Shown here piece after piece: positions 1 to 9,157 of a stretch of DNA of 64,000 bases. A program made the translations under genes and the position numbers. The notes under the pieces were generated by a model. The model was not told the DNA's origin and did no database searches. It saw only the letters and a program-made list of their open reading frames with translations. Each line of letters starts with the position of its first letter. The stretch's first letter is position 1. This stretch comes from a marine gamma proteobacterium HTCC2080 (GTDB taxonomy: Bacteria > Pseudomonadota > Gammaproteobacteria > Pseudomonadales > Halieaceae): NCBI GenBank assembly GCA_000169115.1, contig AAVV01000004.1, forward strand, positions 244,855 through 308,854. The letters are read 5' to 3'.

Positions 1-3000
1 CGACAGCTCTACAACCCCCCACTGGTGTTGCGCAGATTGAAGCTGCGTCCTTACCGCCTCTTGCAACGTGCCCATTTGTGTTGTCCAAGTGACTGCACAA
101 GCCTCCAGATAATTTAAAATCCGCTTTTTCTTTTCGGATCTAGATTTGTTATTTGGCTCGTCATCCCTCCATGCTTCAGCCCCACCCTGATCGAATGGAT
201 AGGGATTAACCAAACGCTCCTCCGTCAAAATTCGGAGAACTGAAGAACATATCTCAGAGAAAGTCTGGACCGTTAAGCTTCCGGGAGGAGTAACCTTCGA
301 ATTAGGTGGAATAACGAAATATCCAAACCCTTTCGCTTCCAAGTCGTATAGCAATTTACCTGAAATGGCCTTCCATGACGCTTTTCGAATTTCCTGACCC
401 AAATTTCGTAGGAGCGTCCCATCTTCCGAAGTGAGCTCATCGCTCGGTCTTAAAGAGGGCATCCCATCTGTAAAATCAAACAGTTCAGGCCACCTCTGAA
501 ACCTCACATCTGGACCAGCCGGCGGCACGCCGAGCTTCACCAGATTCGACCAAAGCCCAGACAGCGGTTTGTCTGGCGTAGGAATACTGAAGACGTCATC
601 TAGCCGCACTGTCTCTGGCGTTGCTAATCTCGACTTCGCCACACGATCTTTTTTAAAGTCATCCGCGAGGTCTGGATATTCAGTGATCGTTTTGTAGTCT
701 TCGAATACGGATACTATTTCCCTAAATGACTGATCGGGTAATGACGCCTTGAGCCGAGTCAAAAATTTCGCGCCTGCCGAGATACCCTCTGCATCACATA
801 TTTCGAGTAATTGTTTAATCGCGACAAAATTTGAATTTTTTACATTAGACGATATCTCATCGAGTACGAAGTGTTGAATGAGGTGAGACCATTGCTCTTT
901 CTCGACATCGTCAGCTAGCCTTGCTGCCGCTTGCCTACTATCTGAGAAAGCCACCAATTTCTTCGATGAGCCCTTGGGTAAACTCATCATTAAATGCTTA
1001 GACAACAATAAAGACATTTGCACCAAACCCGTCGCAAATGCTCGGATAGGTGAATAGCGCCCCCCCTTGCGGCGTGAATAGTCTGAATGGCACTGGGGGC
1101 ACTTTTGCGGCATAGCCTTGTAGTCAACACTCTCTTCTGGAGATGCAATTAAATCAAAGAAAAGGCAATGCACCTCGCTTTTTGTGATGTTTTCAAAGGT
1201 ACCAAGCGTCACTACACCACTTTCAAAGTCATAAATAGCCGGTTGCCAAGACGCTTGAGCCCTAGAGACAGGATCTCCAAAAAAACCTCGAGCAATTGAG
1301 CCCTGCTGCCAGTCTTCAAGACTGTCGGCGGCCGAATCCTTTGTGGGTAACAAGTAGATTACACCGATGGTGGCGTAGTCGGTCTCATCTGTTCGAACAA
1401 CAGATCCATCATCAGGTAACTGCTCAGGATTACCTGGTAGAAAAGATAGTTCTGTCTTTACTTTAGATAAAGGAATGCGAAAGCCCGAGAGCAGTTGAGT
1501 ACCGCAGCATTCACAGTACAAAACCTCAAGCAATCTATTCTTAGAGAGCCCTGTTGCAGCTTCAGCCGAGAGCTTACCAACCCGCCTTCTTTCATCTGAT
1601 CCATATTCAGCTAAGTTGCCCGTCGCCCAAACGCCAGAGATATTCTTCATCATCCAGTGAAATCTGAGTCTAGGCAAATTCAAGTTGCCTAGATTTGGAT
1701 TAGCAGCAGAAGCTCCAACAACTCTGAGCAACGCCCCTCCTGCCCTTTCAGCAGAATTCTTTGAGGCAAATGGGAACCAGCCTTTTACCACCTCAGAAAA
1801 AGGGGTCGCTCTGTATCTTTCTTCAACAGGGTCAAAAAATGGCTGGAGTAAGTATTCGGCGGAGCCAAAGCGGCTGAGGATCTCGTATGCGTTGTCCAGC
1901 AAATCAGGGGATAAAGCGCCGTCGTTGGCTGTATCTAAGGCATCAAATAATTTCTGGCCCAAGGACGGGCCCGAGATCGCGACAGGTTTATAAACTAGCT
2001 CGCCTGCTTCGATGTGAAATGAAGCCTTCGCCTGAGGTAATGACAAGCCAAACATGGCTCCAAGGAACTCATAGCTTGAGGCATCTGTTCCGTCCAAAGA
2101 TGCACTCGATGCCAAAATTCGTAGCTGAGTGCTAGTAGCGTCAAGCCCGAGGCGAGCAAGGAAAAGTCGAATTAAGTAGGCCACTTCTGTTCCATCAGCC
2201 CCTCGATATAAATGGAGTTCGTCAATAACTAACTGGAAGACATTCCTTGGATCTTTAAGCCAACTTCTTGTGGCGTCGAAAACATCAGCGTCGGATCTGT
2301 CGTCCGGGTAATCAGGGTGCTTTTGACGCATGAGCATAATCGAAAGCATGCTCGTATTAGTAATTAGAATATCGGGAGGAGATCGCTGCATTTCCCATCG
2401 GTGAAACATCTCCGCAGAATCAACATTAACTCTGGGAATGAAAGACCTTTGATCGATTAGTCTGTCCAGCTCAACATCAAGCCTTTTCACCTCCACGCCA
2501 TCATTTTGCGCGAGCGCGTGAGATATCAGTTTTTGCAGTGAGGTTATTTTTTTATCTAGATCTTCACTCTGCTTAATTGCAGATTTTAGCTTGGTTCTAA
2601 GCTCCCCCCGCTTGCTAAGATTAGACTTCGATCCACCTGCTCCATCACTAATTACTGGATGGCCTGAAACGGGGGTCGAGCCATTGTATCTACCAAATCG
2701 GATTCGGTTGCCCTCGACATATTCATCGAGGACCAGACGCGATTTCTCTGAATCTAATGCAGACCGTAGTCTAGATATCTGGTCTTCAACTAGTGCATTC
2801 ATTGGATAAAGAATCAAAGCTCGGACTGCCGGAACCCGCGACTCTCCTCTGAGTTGACTGGCCGTATCGGACCATTTTGGTAAGGATTTTTGAGTCCACT
2901 TCGATGCATTCGGAATAGAAGGTGCAGCCCAACGCTGCTTAGGGGAACAAGCTTCGCTAACTATCTGTGCCAAGACGGGTAGAAGAAACGACTCCGTCTT

Positions 3001-3399
3001 TCCTGATCCAGTACCCGTCACGACAACTGCATGTTTGCCTGACAAGCTTTGTTTAAGCATATTTTGCTGGTGTGTATACAACGCAAACTCATCGGGCACC
3101 AAACCCTCGGACACCAATGCTTTGAATGCTGCAATAGCCGGCGCAGATAAGCCGGGAAGACCGGACTGATCGAGTTCAGTTACATGAGATCCGGTTTTGT
3201 ATTCTGGAAGCGGTTCCAACATAGGTTCTTGGAAAAAAGCGCCTGGCTCATCCAGTATCCGCTTTCTCTCTTCCTCAAAGGATGGCGAGTTGGTTCCAAA
3301 AGCCGACGTCACATACTTCTGCAAAAACCAACGCAAATCATGGAAAGCACCCATTGGATCGTCAGAAATCTTTCTTACGCTGCTTTTCCCGTTGCTCAT
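1..3399 (-). CDS. druE: DruE-like giant DEAD/DELH-box helicase, DUF1998 type (3' end outside window)
   Basis: The frame is open from ATG at 3399 to base 1 (1133 codons, no stop), so the C-terminus is missing. By residue number: Walker A GTGSGKTES at about 126-134, YPMNALVEDQ (motif Ia region) near 190, DELH box at 393-396 followed by LYRG, SSASLDG (motif III), a cysteine cluster YCECCG near 630 paired with CPQC at 766, and FSDSRQAAARLA near 820. This order is that of the large superfamily-2 helicases with DUF1998 found in Druantia (DruE) and DISARM (DrmA/B). The start overlaps the stop of the upstream ~1000-aa gene (ATGA), which implies translational coupling. A two-gene pair of ~1000-aa protein plus giant helicase fits Druantia type III better than DISARM, but the left-hand neighbours are not visible. 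Predicted role: ATP-driven nucleic-acid translocase in anti-phage defence. The helicase family is certain; the system name is inference. Confidence 0.8.
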   Translation of the reverse strand, partial: MSNGKSSVRKISDDPMGAFHDLRWFLQKYVTSAFGTNSPSFEEERKRILDEPGAFFQEPMLEPLPEYKTGSHVTELDQSGLPGLSAPAIAAFKALVSEGLVPDEFALYTHQQNMLKQSLSGKHAVVVTGTGSGKTESFLLPVLAQIVSEACSPKQRWAAPSIPNASKWTQKSLPKWSDTASQLRGESRVPAVRALILYPMNALVEDQISRLRSALDSEKSRLVLDEYVEGNRIRFGRYNGSTPVSGHPVISDGAGGSKSNLSKRGELRTKLKSAIKQSEDLDKKITSLQKLISHALAQNDGVEVKRLDVELDRLIDQRSFIPRVNVDSAEMFHRWEMQRSPPDILITNTSMLSIMLMRQKHPDYPDDRSDADVFDATRSWLKDPRNVFQLVIDELHLYRGADGTEVAYLIRLFLARLGLDATSTQLRILASSASLDGTDASSYEFLGAMFGLSLPQAKASFHIEAGELVYKPVAISGPSLGQKLFDALDTANDGALSPDLLDNAYEILSRFGSAEYLLQPFFDPVEERYRATPFSEVVKGWFPFASKNSAERAGGALLRVVGASAANPNLGNLNLPRLRFHWMMKNISGVWATGNLAEYGSDERRRVGKLSAEAATGLSKNRLLEVLYCECCGTQLLSGFRIPLSKVKTELSFLPGNPEQLPDDGSVVRTDETDYATIGVIYLLPTKDSAADSLEDWQQGSIARGFFGDPVSRAQASWQPAIYDFESGVVTLGTFENITKSEVHCLFFDLIASPEESVDYKAMPQKCPQCHSDYSRRKGGRYSPIRAFATGLVQMSLLLSKHLMMSLPKGSSKKLVAFSDSRQAAARLADDVEKEQWSHLIQHFVLDEISSNVKNSNFVAIKQLLEICDAEGISAGAKFLTRLKASLPDQSFREIVSVFEDYKTITEYPDLADDFKKDRVAKSRLATPETVRLDDVFSIPTPDKPLSGLWSNLVKLGVPPAGPDVRFQRWPELFDFTDGMPSLRPSDELTSEDGTLLRNLGQEIRKASWKAISGKLLYDLEAKGFGYFVIPPNSKVTPPGSLTVQTFSEICSSVLRILTEERLVNPYPFDQGGAEAWRDDEPNNKSRSEKKKRILNYLEACAVTWTTQMGTLQEAVRTQLQSAQHQWGVVELS

Positions 3400-6398
3400 A
3401 ATTCAATCCACAGCTTGCAGTCCAACTTCGAGGCCAGAATCGAAGCAATATATTCGGGTACACCTTCATAAACCAGCCAAGTACCCTCAGCCATGTCGTG
3501 ATACACAGCAGGTACAGAGGCGACCTTTCGCATAGATTCCTCGCAGAACAGCTCAAATCTATCATCCGGCGAATTGTCAGAAGTTAAGCATTTTACTTTT
3601 GTTGGAAGGAGTCCCGCAGAAGCGCACAAAGCGCGCTCTACAATAGAGGGCAATCGCAGTCGGGCAGGCAGAATTAGCGAGTTAGTTTCAGAGCGGTAAC
3701 ACAAAGGCCATGGACTCAATGCGGGATAGCCGGGCAACGTGCTTGCGAAGTCAATAAAAGATGTAAAAGCCAACCACACAGCCCAACTTGAGTCCTCGAT
3801 ATAACTATACGTTGCACGATCCTCTTTGTTTATAGATCCCAGCATAGATACCCGCATAGCTGGAATGATTGGATCGTCTAGTCGGAATAACTCGACCTGC
3901 CTACTTGCATCTACCTTCATGCTGCCCAAAGCATCGGTAGTGAAGCGAGCCTGATTAGGATTAAATCGCTCCAGATTAGACGGACTACTTCTCTCCGCTA
4001 TGGTTCTCTCACCAATTCTTGACCGCAACCCCGAAACTGAGCCCGCCCAACTCAATATGTTCGCCGCCGGATTTGCAACCATAAAAAAATTATTATCCCG
4101 AGCGAAAGAATGTAAGCTTCGAGAGTCACTAGTCTCCCAAAAAATATTAAGAATCCCTCTAAGGGCAAAAACACGTACCTCGTTCGCCTTAATCAGATTC
4201 ACCCATACAATTTGTCGGAAAGTTCCCGAAAACCTCCATCGGGAGAGGTTTGGATTAGTCGTATCGCAGACCTCATAAATTATTGGCTCGCAAGCGTGAA
4301 TTCTTATTAGATGACCTCTTTGATCCGTCTGAATTTCGAGGTGCCCTAAGGACTGCATGTCGTACAAAAAAGGTATGGGCGACAACCATTTATCCGAAGA
4401 TGAGAGGTTTAGTCTACTGATTAGCTGCTTTGCCTCTCCAAATAAGAGCGAACCTTTAGACGCTAGCGCATCCATAAATTGCACTGATAACCAATCTGTA
4501 GGCGAGGTTTCAATTTTCCAGCTATCAAACAAAGAGGGCTTTTGGTAGCGATCAAAGTTGGGGGTCAAATGAACGGCATCTTCTGCAGGAAGTGTGTAGC
4601 CCCTAATGCCGTTCGAATCCAACCTAGGTTCACCGTAAATTCCTACTGAAAAATCTTTATGTAGCCCAACCGCAGCACCTGCCTCAGACGCTATTTTCAG
4701 TCTCTTAGTACAAAGTTTTTTACTACCCTGCTTAACACTAAGCTCAAACTGCAGCTTATTGCTGCCTTCCAGACGCGCGAGCGAGTAATGCTTCGCAGAA
4801 ACATGTTTTTGTCCACTTTTGGAGCCTAGTGAGGGAGCTAGCTCCGTAATGGTCAGCCCATCACACTCAAGCACAGAATTCGGTGGCATTTGCACCTCGA
4901 CGTGTGGCAGATCGTAGTCAAGATACATTCGTCCCCCCGCCCTCTGAATAACGCAACCGCCGTAAAAGGAGATACGAGCACGCTCTTCGGCACCGCTGTC
5001 GTCTCCAATCAATCTTTGCACCGCCGACCGTTCACTGGGGCGAAGATCATCAACATGCTCGATCACCCACAACCCCCACTTCGAGGACAGCCCATCAGTA
5101 TCAGCAATCCGCTCAAACTTCGAGCCAAGCTCATTCCCCAACTGCTGACTCAGATCAGTTAGCCGTGACAATAAATAAAGAGGCCCCGAAACAGGCATTT
5201 CAGCCTCAGCGAGAGCAGTGCAGGAACCCTCAGTGGTATCGATCCAACAAAGCCCCCGTGTGGAAAGCTTTGACAGCTCAAGACTAATTGTCTCCGGTAG
5301 TCGATCGTCTCCTGAGTATTCGACGTTTGCTTCGATACTTGCTAGTGACTGAGCCCCATCATTCAATAGCTGCCAAGCGCCATCCTGCGCATTTGGCTGT
5401 GACGATCGGAATATTATGTGACCACGAATAGGATCTGTATCCCCGTGATACGGGCTATCCCCAATCTTTAGTTGGATATTCTCGAAATTCCCGTCTAGCC
5501 GGGACCTCCAACAAATTGACCACCCGTCAAAAGTATCCCTAAGCATCACCTGAAGTTTAGGTATTTCTGCGAGAGCCTGACCTCTTAACTTTGCTCTGCG
5601 CTCTCCTGTAGTTTCTTCCCATTCATTTAGTAAATTGGAAAAAATTTCATTTAAAGCATCTTCATAGGTACTAAGATCATTGCAGGCTTCTCGCATTCCG
5701 TTACTGCACTGCTCTGAGAAAGCAACAGATTCTGCAATCTGCTTGGTTAAGCTGGTAGTGAACTGTTGAGCAGGCTTTAAACCCAACCTCCCAAAAATCT
5801 TCGGCAACTCGATTCTGTCTTTCTGTGTGACCAAAGCCTGCGCTTTCGCCAACCCGACGTAGGCGTGCTTGCCGATCTTAAAACTAGAAAACCTTCCATA
5901 TTCGCCAGCGAGGTCGTTGGTCCAATCTCTAAGGTCATTCCAAACGGAGCAAAGAAGCTCTCGACTGTCTTCAGAACTCTCAAAAAAGCCATCGGAAAGC
6001 TCGGCTGTCGTAGCGTAGTAACCGCCCTCACCCACTTCAGAGGCGGCGAGCACGAACAACGCTACATAGGGCATGTAGGCGGGGGCATCTAAGTTTTCGT
6101 AAAGCTCCTCATGTCGCCCGGGATCCTTATATGCAGCCATCCTCGAAGCCGCACTATTTCTCTGCCTGACCAAGGAATTTACAATAAGCACAATGTGTTT
6201 GGGGGACCAATTAGACCAAGAGGGTCCTGTCTTTACGGCATCAATTAAGCCTGCAGTGCCACCAAGACGAAACCCAAAGTCGTCAAGCTCCTCTCGGGTC
6301 GTTTGTATCCACACCTGTTCACCATCGTTTGCAGGACCGAAGTACTCCTTGAGCAAAAGCGCGTTCCATTCGTCATATAAATTTAAAGGTGTGCTCAT
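3396..6398 (-). CDS. druH: Large protein without recognised domain, upstream partner of DruE-like helicase (DruH candidate)
   Basis: A 1000-residue soluble protein with no signal peptide and no transmembrane segment. I recognise no catalytic motif. The N-terminal third is helix-rich; the middle and C-terminal parts read as beta-rich with many Ser, Thr and Trp residues. Its TGA (3396-3398) overlaps the ATG of the helicase gene. In Druantia type III the helicase DruE is accompanied by a single large protein of about this size, DruH, of unknown biochemical function; the assignment rests on size, order and coupling, not on motif. The ATG at 6398 is preceded only by a weak GGTAACT. Base composition is AT-richer than the metabolic genes to the right, which suits horizontally acquired defence DNA. 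Alternative: the partner gene of another DUF1998-helicase system such as DISARM or a dpd-like island. Confidence 0.6.
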   Translation of the reverse strand: MSTPLNLYDEWNALLLKEYFGPANDGEQVWIQTTREELDDFGFRLGGTAGLIDAVKTGPSWSNWSPKHIVLIVNSLVRQRNSAASRMAAYKDPGRHEELYENLDAPAYMPYVALFVLAASEVGEGGYYATTAELSDGFFESSEDSRELLCSVWNDLRDWTNDLAGEYGRFSSFKIGKHAYVGLAKAQALVTQKDRIELPKIFGRLGLKPAQQFTTSLTKQIAESVAFSEQCSNGMREACNDLSTYEDALNEIFSNLLNEWEETTGERRAKLRGQALAEIPKLQVMLRDTFDGWSICWRSRLDGNFENIQLKIGDSPYHGDTDPIRGHIIFRSSQPNAQDGAWQLLNDGAQSLASIEANVEYSGDDRLPETISLELSKLSTRGLCWIDTTEGSCTALAEAEMPVSGPLYLLSRLTDLSQQLGNELGSKFERIADTDGLSSKWGLWVIEHVDDLRPSERSAVQRLIGDDSGAEERARISFYGGCVIQRAGGRMYLDYDLPHVEVQMPPNSVLECDGLTITELAPSLGSKSGQKHVSAKHYSLARLEGSNKLQFELSVKQGSKKLCTKRLKIASEAGAAVGLHKDFSVGIYGEPRLDSNGIRGYTLPAEDAVHLTPNFDRYQKPSLFDSWKIETSPTDWLSVQFMDALASKGSLLFGEAKQLISRLNLSSSDKWLSPIPFLYDMQSLGHLEIQTDQRGHLIRIHACEPIIYEVCDTTNPNLSRWRFSGTFRQIVWVNLIKANEVRVFALRGILNIFWETSDSRSLHSFARDNNFFMVANPAANILSWAGSVSGLRSRIGERTIAERSSPSNLERFNPNQARFTTDALGSMKVDASRQVELFRLDDPIIPAMRVSMLGSINKEDRATYSYIEDSSWAVWLAFTSFIDFASTLPGYPALSPWPLCYRSETNSLILPARLRLPSIVERALCASAGLLPTKVKCLTSDNSPDDRFELFCEESMRKVASVPAVYHDMAEGTWLVYEGVPEYIASILASKLDCKLWIEL

Positions 6399-6707
6399 AA
6401 AGTTACCAGTTCATGTTGCTTTTTTTGGACTTCATTACGTACCGCTCCATTCATGAGCCGCCACTACGACCTTTGACTCAATCAGCGGCGCGAAACTGAG
6501 CTCCTGAAACTATTCCTTGACAAGAAATTGCTCCTTGGCTTTGACAATATGTGTTCTAGAGTCACCTTTCCAGTATTCAGGCATCGGCCATCTCTTGGCT
6601 TTTCACCCTTAATTCGCGAATTGCACGAGTAACTATAATTGCGCAAAAATGCCTACGAGGCTGTGCCTACACCGCCAGTCGTCATGCAGACCGCGCCAAT
6701 TGCACAG
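6399..6707. other. Intergenic region between druH-like gene and repeat protein
   Basis: About 310 bases upstream of the minus-strand druH-like gene and downstream of the minus-strand repeat protein. I see no convincing gene on either strand. It should hold the promoter of the druH-druE pair, but no clear -35/-10 pair reads in the minus direction. Two TTGACA-like boxes (near 6514 and 6541) read on the plus strand and face a region without a plus-strand gene. Confidence 0.5.
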
Positions 6708-7127
6708 TTACCGGCAGGTCGTATTGCCCAAACTATCGGTGTAGCAGCTAATACGCTCGTCGCCGATAGTGCCCGAGGTATTGCCCAGACCATCGCTGTA
6801 GAGGTTTACCCGGTCGTCACCGGCCGTACCCGAGGTATTTCCCAGGCTATCTCGGTAAAGGTTCACACGGTCATCACCAATACTGCCGCTGGTGTTTCCC
6901 AATACATCGGCATAGACATTAACGCTATTGTCACCAATGCGACCCGAGGTGTTACCAAGGCTGTCTGAGTAAGTACTGATACCTGAGCCCGAACAGTTCC
7001 CCAGGTCGTCACAGTAGTAGCTTTGTGCCCAGCTCATGCTGGTGCCCAACCAAAGGGCGGCCAACATCACTAGGCAGGTGCACTCTAATAGTGTGGGTCT
7101 TTTCGAGGCTCGTTTTTTTGCGTTCAT
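6708..7127 (-). CDS. Secreted protein made of 19-residue Gly/Asn/Asp-rich repeats
   Basis: 139 aa. Positively charged N-terminus and a hydrophobic stretch (about 12-32) ending SMSWAQ, a typical Sec signal with cleavage near residue 34-36. The mature part is four consecutive 19-residue units (residues 55-130) of the form D-x-LGNTSGxxGDxRVNxY, preceded by one degenerate unit (40-54) and followed by a partial one. Cys39, Cys45, Cys128 and Cys138 sit at the two ends and could form disulfides that clamp the array. AAGGAG lies 8 bases before the ATG. The repeat may fold as a short beta-solenoid or bind Ca2+ through the Asp/Asn turns; neither is proven. It has no obvious operon partner. Confidence 0.75.
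   Translation of the reverse strand: MNAKKRASKRPTLLECTCLVMLAALWLGTSMSWAQSYYCDDLGNCSGSGISTYSDSLGNTSGRIGDNSVNVYADVLGNTSGSIGDDRVNLYRDSLGNTSGTAGDDRVNLYSDGLGNTSGTIGDERISCYTDSLGNTTCR
6738..6965 (-). repeat. Four in-frame 57-bp tandem repeats
   Basis: Four back-to-back 57-bp units inside the secreted repeat protein, each coding 19 residues beginning D-x-LGNTSG. Unit 1 codes residues 55-73, unit 4 residues 112-130. The units differ at several codons, so the array is not freshly duplicated, but unit number could still vary between strains by slippage or recombination. Confidence 0.85.
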
Positions 7128-7434
7128 ACGGATCTCCTTATCCTATGTACGAAGCGTAATGCCAAAATTTTATCGGTTACATACTGTAGATGCGTACATG
7201 TCGCTTAAGGCGGCTCGTTAGCCCGAGGAAATGGAAAAGAAGGCTTCCGCTAGCCTACCTTCACTTTGAGGCATCGCTCACACCTTTAAGCGGCTCTGAA
7301 TTGCAGCTTAGGCGGTTTCTGCACAGTGATTGACGCCACCGGTCAATCCACTGCCAACCATTTCCATGATGCTGAGGGCTCAAGGATGCACTAAGTGCCA
7401 CGGATGGTAATCACAATCAGAGGAGTGCTTCGCA
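7128..7434. other. Divergent intergenic region with a 7-bp stem-loop
   Basis: About 307 bases between the minus-strand repeat protein and the plus-strand DUF5334 gene, so it must carry both promoters. A perfect 7-bp inverted repeat (GATTGAC 7328-7334, GTCAATC 7342-7348, 7-base loop) lies about 90 bases before the DUF5334 start and could be an operator or a leader hairpin. No other coding signal was seen. Confidence 0.45.
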
Positions 7435-7707
7435 ATGAAGGAATTTTTCTTGGCGGTAGGCTTGTTGGGAATTGGCAGTAGCGTCTTAGCATGGGATGGG
7501 TACGACTACGAAGCAGGGCAATATGTAGAGATTGAGACTGGGAATCTGGTTCGCAGCGGTAACGATATCGAAGTTTATGACTATGGTGATGGCCAATATC
7601 ACAATGTAGAGATTCAGGACATTACGCGTTACGGGAATACCGTTGAAGTGGAAGTCTATGACTACGATACGGGTGAGTACCGTACCTTTGAAATGGACGG
7701 AAAATAA
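7435..7707 (+). CDS. DUF5334-type small exported acidic protein
   Basis: 90 aa. Hydrophobic N-terminus (MKEFFLAVGLLGIGSSVLA) with predicted cleavage before WDGYDY, then two similar halves, each with an EVYDY-x-x-G-x-Y motif (IEVYDYGDGQY and VEVYDYDTGEY) and an RSGN/RYGN turn. This pattern matches the small exported proteins catalogued as DUF5334; function unknown. The mature protein is strongly acidic and rich in Asp, Glu and Tyr. GAGGAG lies 11 bases upstream of the ATG. Alone on its strand, it precedes the XRE/ImmA operon by 371 bases and is probably transcribed separately. Confidence 0.75.
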   Translation: MKEFFLAVGLLGIGSSVLAWDGYDYEAGQYVEIETGNLVRSGNDIEVYDYGDGQYHNVEIQDITRYGNTVEVEVYDYDTGEYRTFEMDGK

Positions 7708-7942
7708 AGTTGAGTGACCTAGGTATTACGCTTACTAGGAAAGTCCGGGAGACCCCATCGGGTATGGAAGGGACGAGATGACAGGAGAGGTTTTACGTTT
7801 TTCGATGGAGAGAAAAGTGTCGGTCAGCTATCTACGCTCAGCCGTCACTTATTTTTTTTGAGCCCTCTAAACAGTTTGAAGGCAGCTGTGAGCGTGTGCT
7901 GCGTTAGCGTTCAGCTGAGGCAGTTCGATGCCACAGAAGAAA

Positions 7943-7985
7943 TTGTAAACTAACAGTTGACAGATTGTATTCTGTAAGTTTACAG
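7943..7985 (+). promoter_or_regulatory. Candidate promoter with two operator half-palindromes ahead of XRE gene
   Basis: Within the 371-bp gene-free stretch 7708-8078. Site 1, TTGTAAACTAACAG (7943-7956), and site 2, CTGTAAGTTTACAG (7972-7985), are inverted copies matching at 12 of 14 positions; site 2 alone is a perfect palindrome around its central GT. A perfect -35 hexamer TTGACA (7957-7962) lies between them, and the -10 region would fall on site 2. This is the classic arrangement for an autoregulated HTH repressor, here presumably the XRE protein encoded about 95 bases downstream. The rest of 7708-8078 shows no gene. Confidence 0.6.
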
Positions 7986-8078
7986 TTGCCTCATGTTGGT
8001 GGCTGCAGCGTTTTATAAGTTCACCATGCCCAGTATGCAACTCGCTGCAACTGTGGAAATAAACAAGGAGTGGAGCAC

Positions 8079-8432
8079 ATGAACGAAGTTACAACACTGG
8101 CAGAGCGCCTAAGCGACCTGAGGGCCGTTAAGAAAATGGGCATCCGGGAGCTTGGTAGAGCTGTTGGGGTAACGGGTATGCATATTTCTAACCTAGAAAA
8201 GGGAAAGTCAGCACCTTCTGCGGAGCTTGTACTTAAGCTTGCGGAGGCTTTGGACGCCGATGCTGATGAGCTGCTGTCTCTGGCAGACCAGGTATCACCA
8301 GAAGTGGCAGCGGTAATCCAGAAGAACCACCAAACCATTCCAAACTTCTTACGGTCTGCGAAAGATCTGACCCCCGAACAGTGGACGAAGCTGCAGAAAC
8401 AGGTCGAGAAAATGAATAAGGATAATCAGTGA
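8079..8432 (+). CDS. XRE-family HTH transcriptional regulator
   Basis: 117 aa. A lambda-Cro/C1-type helix-turn-helix fills about residues 6-62 (RLSDLRAVKKMGIRELG, then VTGMHISNLEKGKSAPS), followed by a charged helical tail that may serve dimerisation or recognition by the protease next door. A longer reading from GTG 8070 is possible, but AAGGAG at 8065-8070 is correctly spaced only for ATG 8079. The stop overlaps the next start (TGATG), so it is co-translated with the ImmA/IrrE protein. Such pairs in ICEs and phages (ImmR/ImmA) derepress genes when the protease cuts the repressor. Expected targets are the two palindromes at 7943-7985 and perhaps the one at 9197. Confidence 0.85.
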   Translation: MNEVTTLAERLSDLRAVKKMGIRELGRAVGVTGMHISNLEKGKSAPSAELVLKLAEALDADADELLSLADQVSPEVAAVIQKNHQTIPNFLRSAKDLTPEQWTKLQKQVEKMNKDNQ

Positions 8433-9151
8433 TGAGTCACCTAGAAATGGAATTTACAGAGATATCTCTCGCCGACATCGAAACGCGGGCTCAGAAACTC
8501 ATAGAAGACTATGAGGATCATGTCGGTAAGCGCGTTCGCACCCCGGTACCTGTAGAAAGCATTGCCGAGCACTATCTCGGCTACACCATCGATATTACTG
8601 ATGAGGGGCTATTCGAAGACCCGAAATACCTGGGAGGCATCGTATTCGATGACGCTGTTATACGCGTAAACGCGGCAGTAGAGTCCCACGAGGGGCGATA
8701 TAACTTCACTATCGCTCACGAGATCGGTCATCACGTCTTACATCGAGAGCAATTTATAGCCGCACGAAATGAGCAGACGCCGAATATTATGTGTCGTGAA
8801 GTCTCAGCGAAACCTTTAGAGGAGCGACAGGCAGATCAGTTTGCATCGGCACTATTAATGCCAGCCGACGAGGTCGCAAAAGCCATGCGGAACATTCCGT
8901 CTGCCTCAGGCGATATCAGTGTGCGCGCCCTCCGAGCTCTGGCCGGTAAGGTGTGTAAGATCGGCGGCTTCTCCAATGTATCTAACACCGCCATGTGTAA
9001 TCGCCTGATCACCCTAGGCTATGCCCGCGGGCTCGATTACCAGACAGGAACCGGCCTCGACCTTATGCGATCAGCGGATGCCCGTGGCTTTTCAGGTATC
9101 GATACCTGGCTATATAAACGCTTGAAGAAGTTTATGCGCATTTTTCGCTAG
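8432..9151 (+). CDS. ImmA/IrrE-family metallo-endopeptidase
   Basis: 239 aa. The zinc motif is IAHEIGHHVLH (HEIGH at residues 96-100) and the third-ligand region is LEERQADQFASALLMP at about 125-140, both hallmarks of ImmA/IrrE peptidases (Pfam PF06114). The N-terminus carries the usual short helical leader and PVPVESIAEHYLGY. Known family members cleave a partner XRE repressor (ImmA) or act in stress signalling (IrrE). Here the partner is the overlapping upstream gene. GTG 8429 is in frame but ATG 8432 is preferred. The C-terminal ~80 residues (ending basic, YKRLKKFMRIFR) carry no motif I recognise and may sense the trigger. Confidence 0.9.
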   Translation: MSHLEMEFTEISLADIETRAQKLIEDYEDHVGKRVRTPVPVESIAEHYLGYTIDITDEGLFEDPKYLGGIVFDDAVIRVNAAVESHEGRYNFTIAHEIGHHVLHREQFIAARNEQTPNIMCREVSAKPLEERQADQFASALLMPADEVAKAMRNIPSASGDISVRALRALAGKVCKIGGFSNVSNTAMCNRLITLGYARGLDYQTGTGLDLMRSADARGFSGIDTWLYKRLKKFMRIFR

Positions 9152-9157
9152 ATCGTA

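Noticed and set aside
1685..2809. Plus-strand frames of 70-100 codons opposite the helicase
   Set aside because: They lie inside the open minus-strand helicase frame, which has all its motifs; they have no ribosome sites or known motifs.
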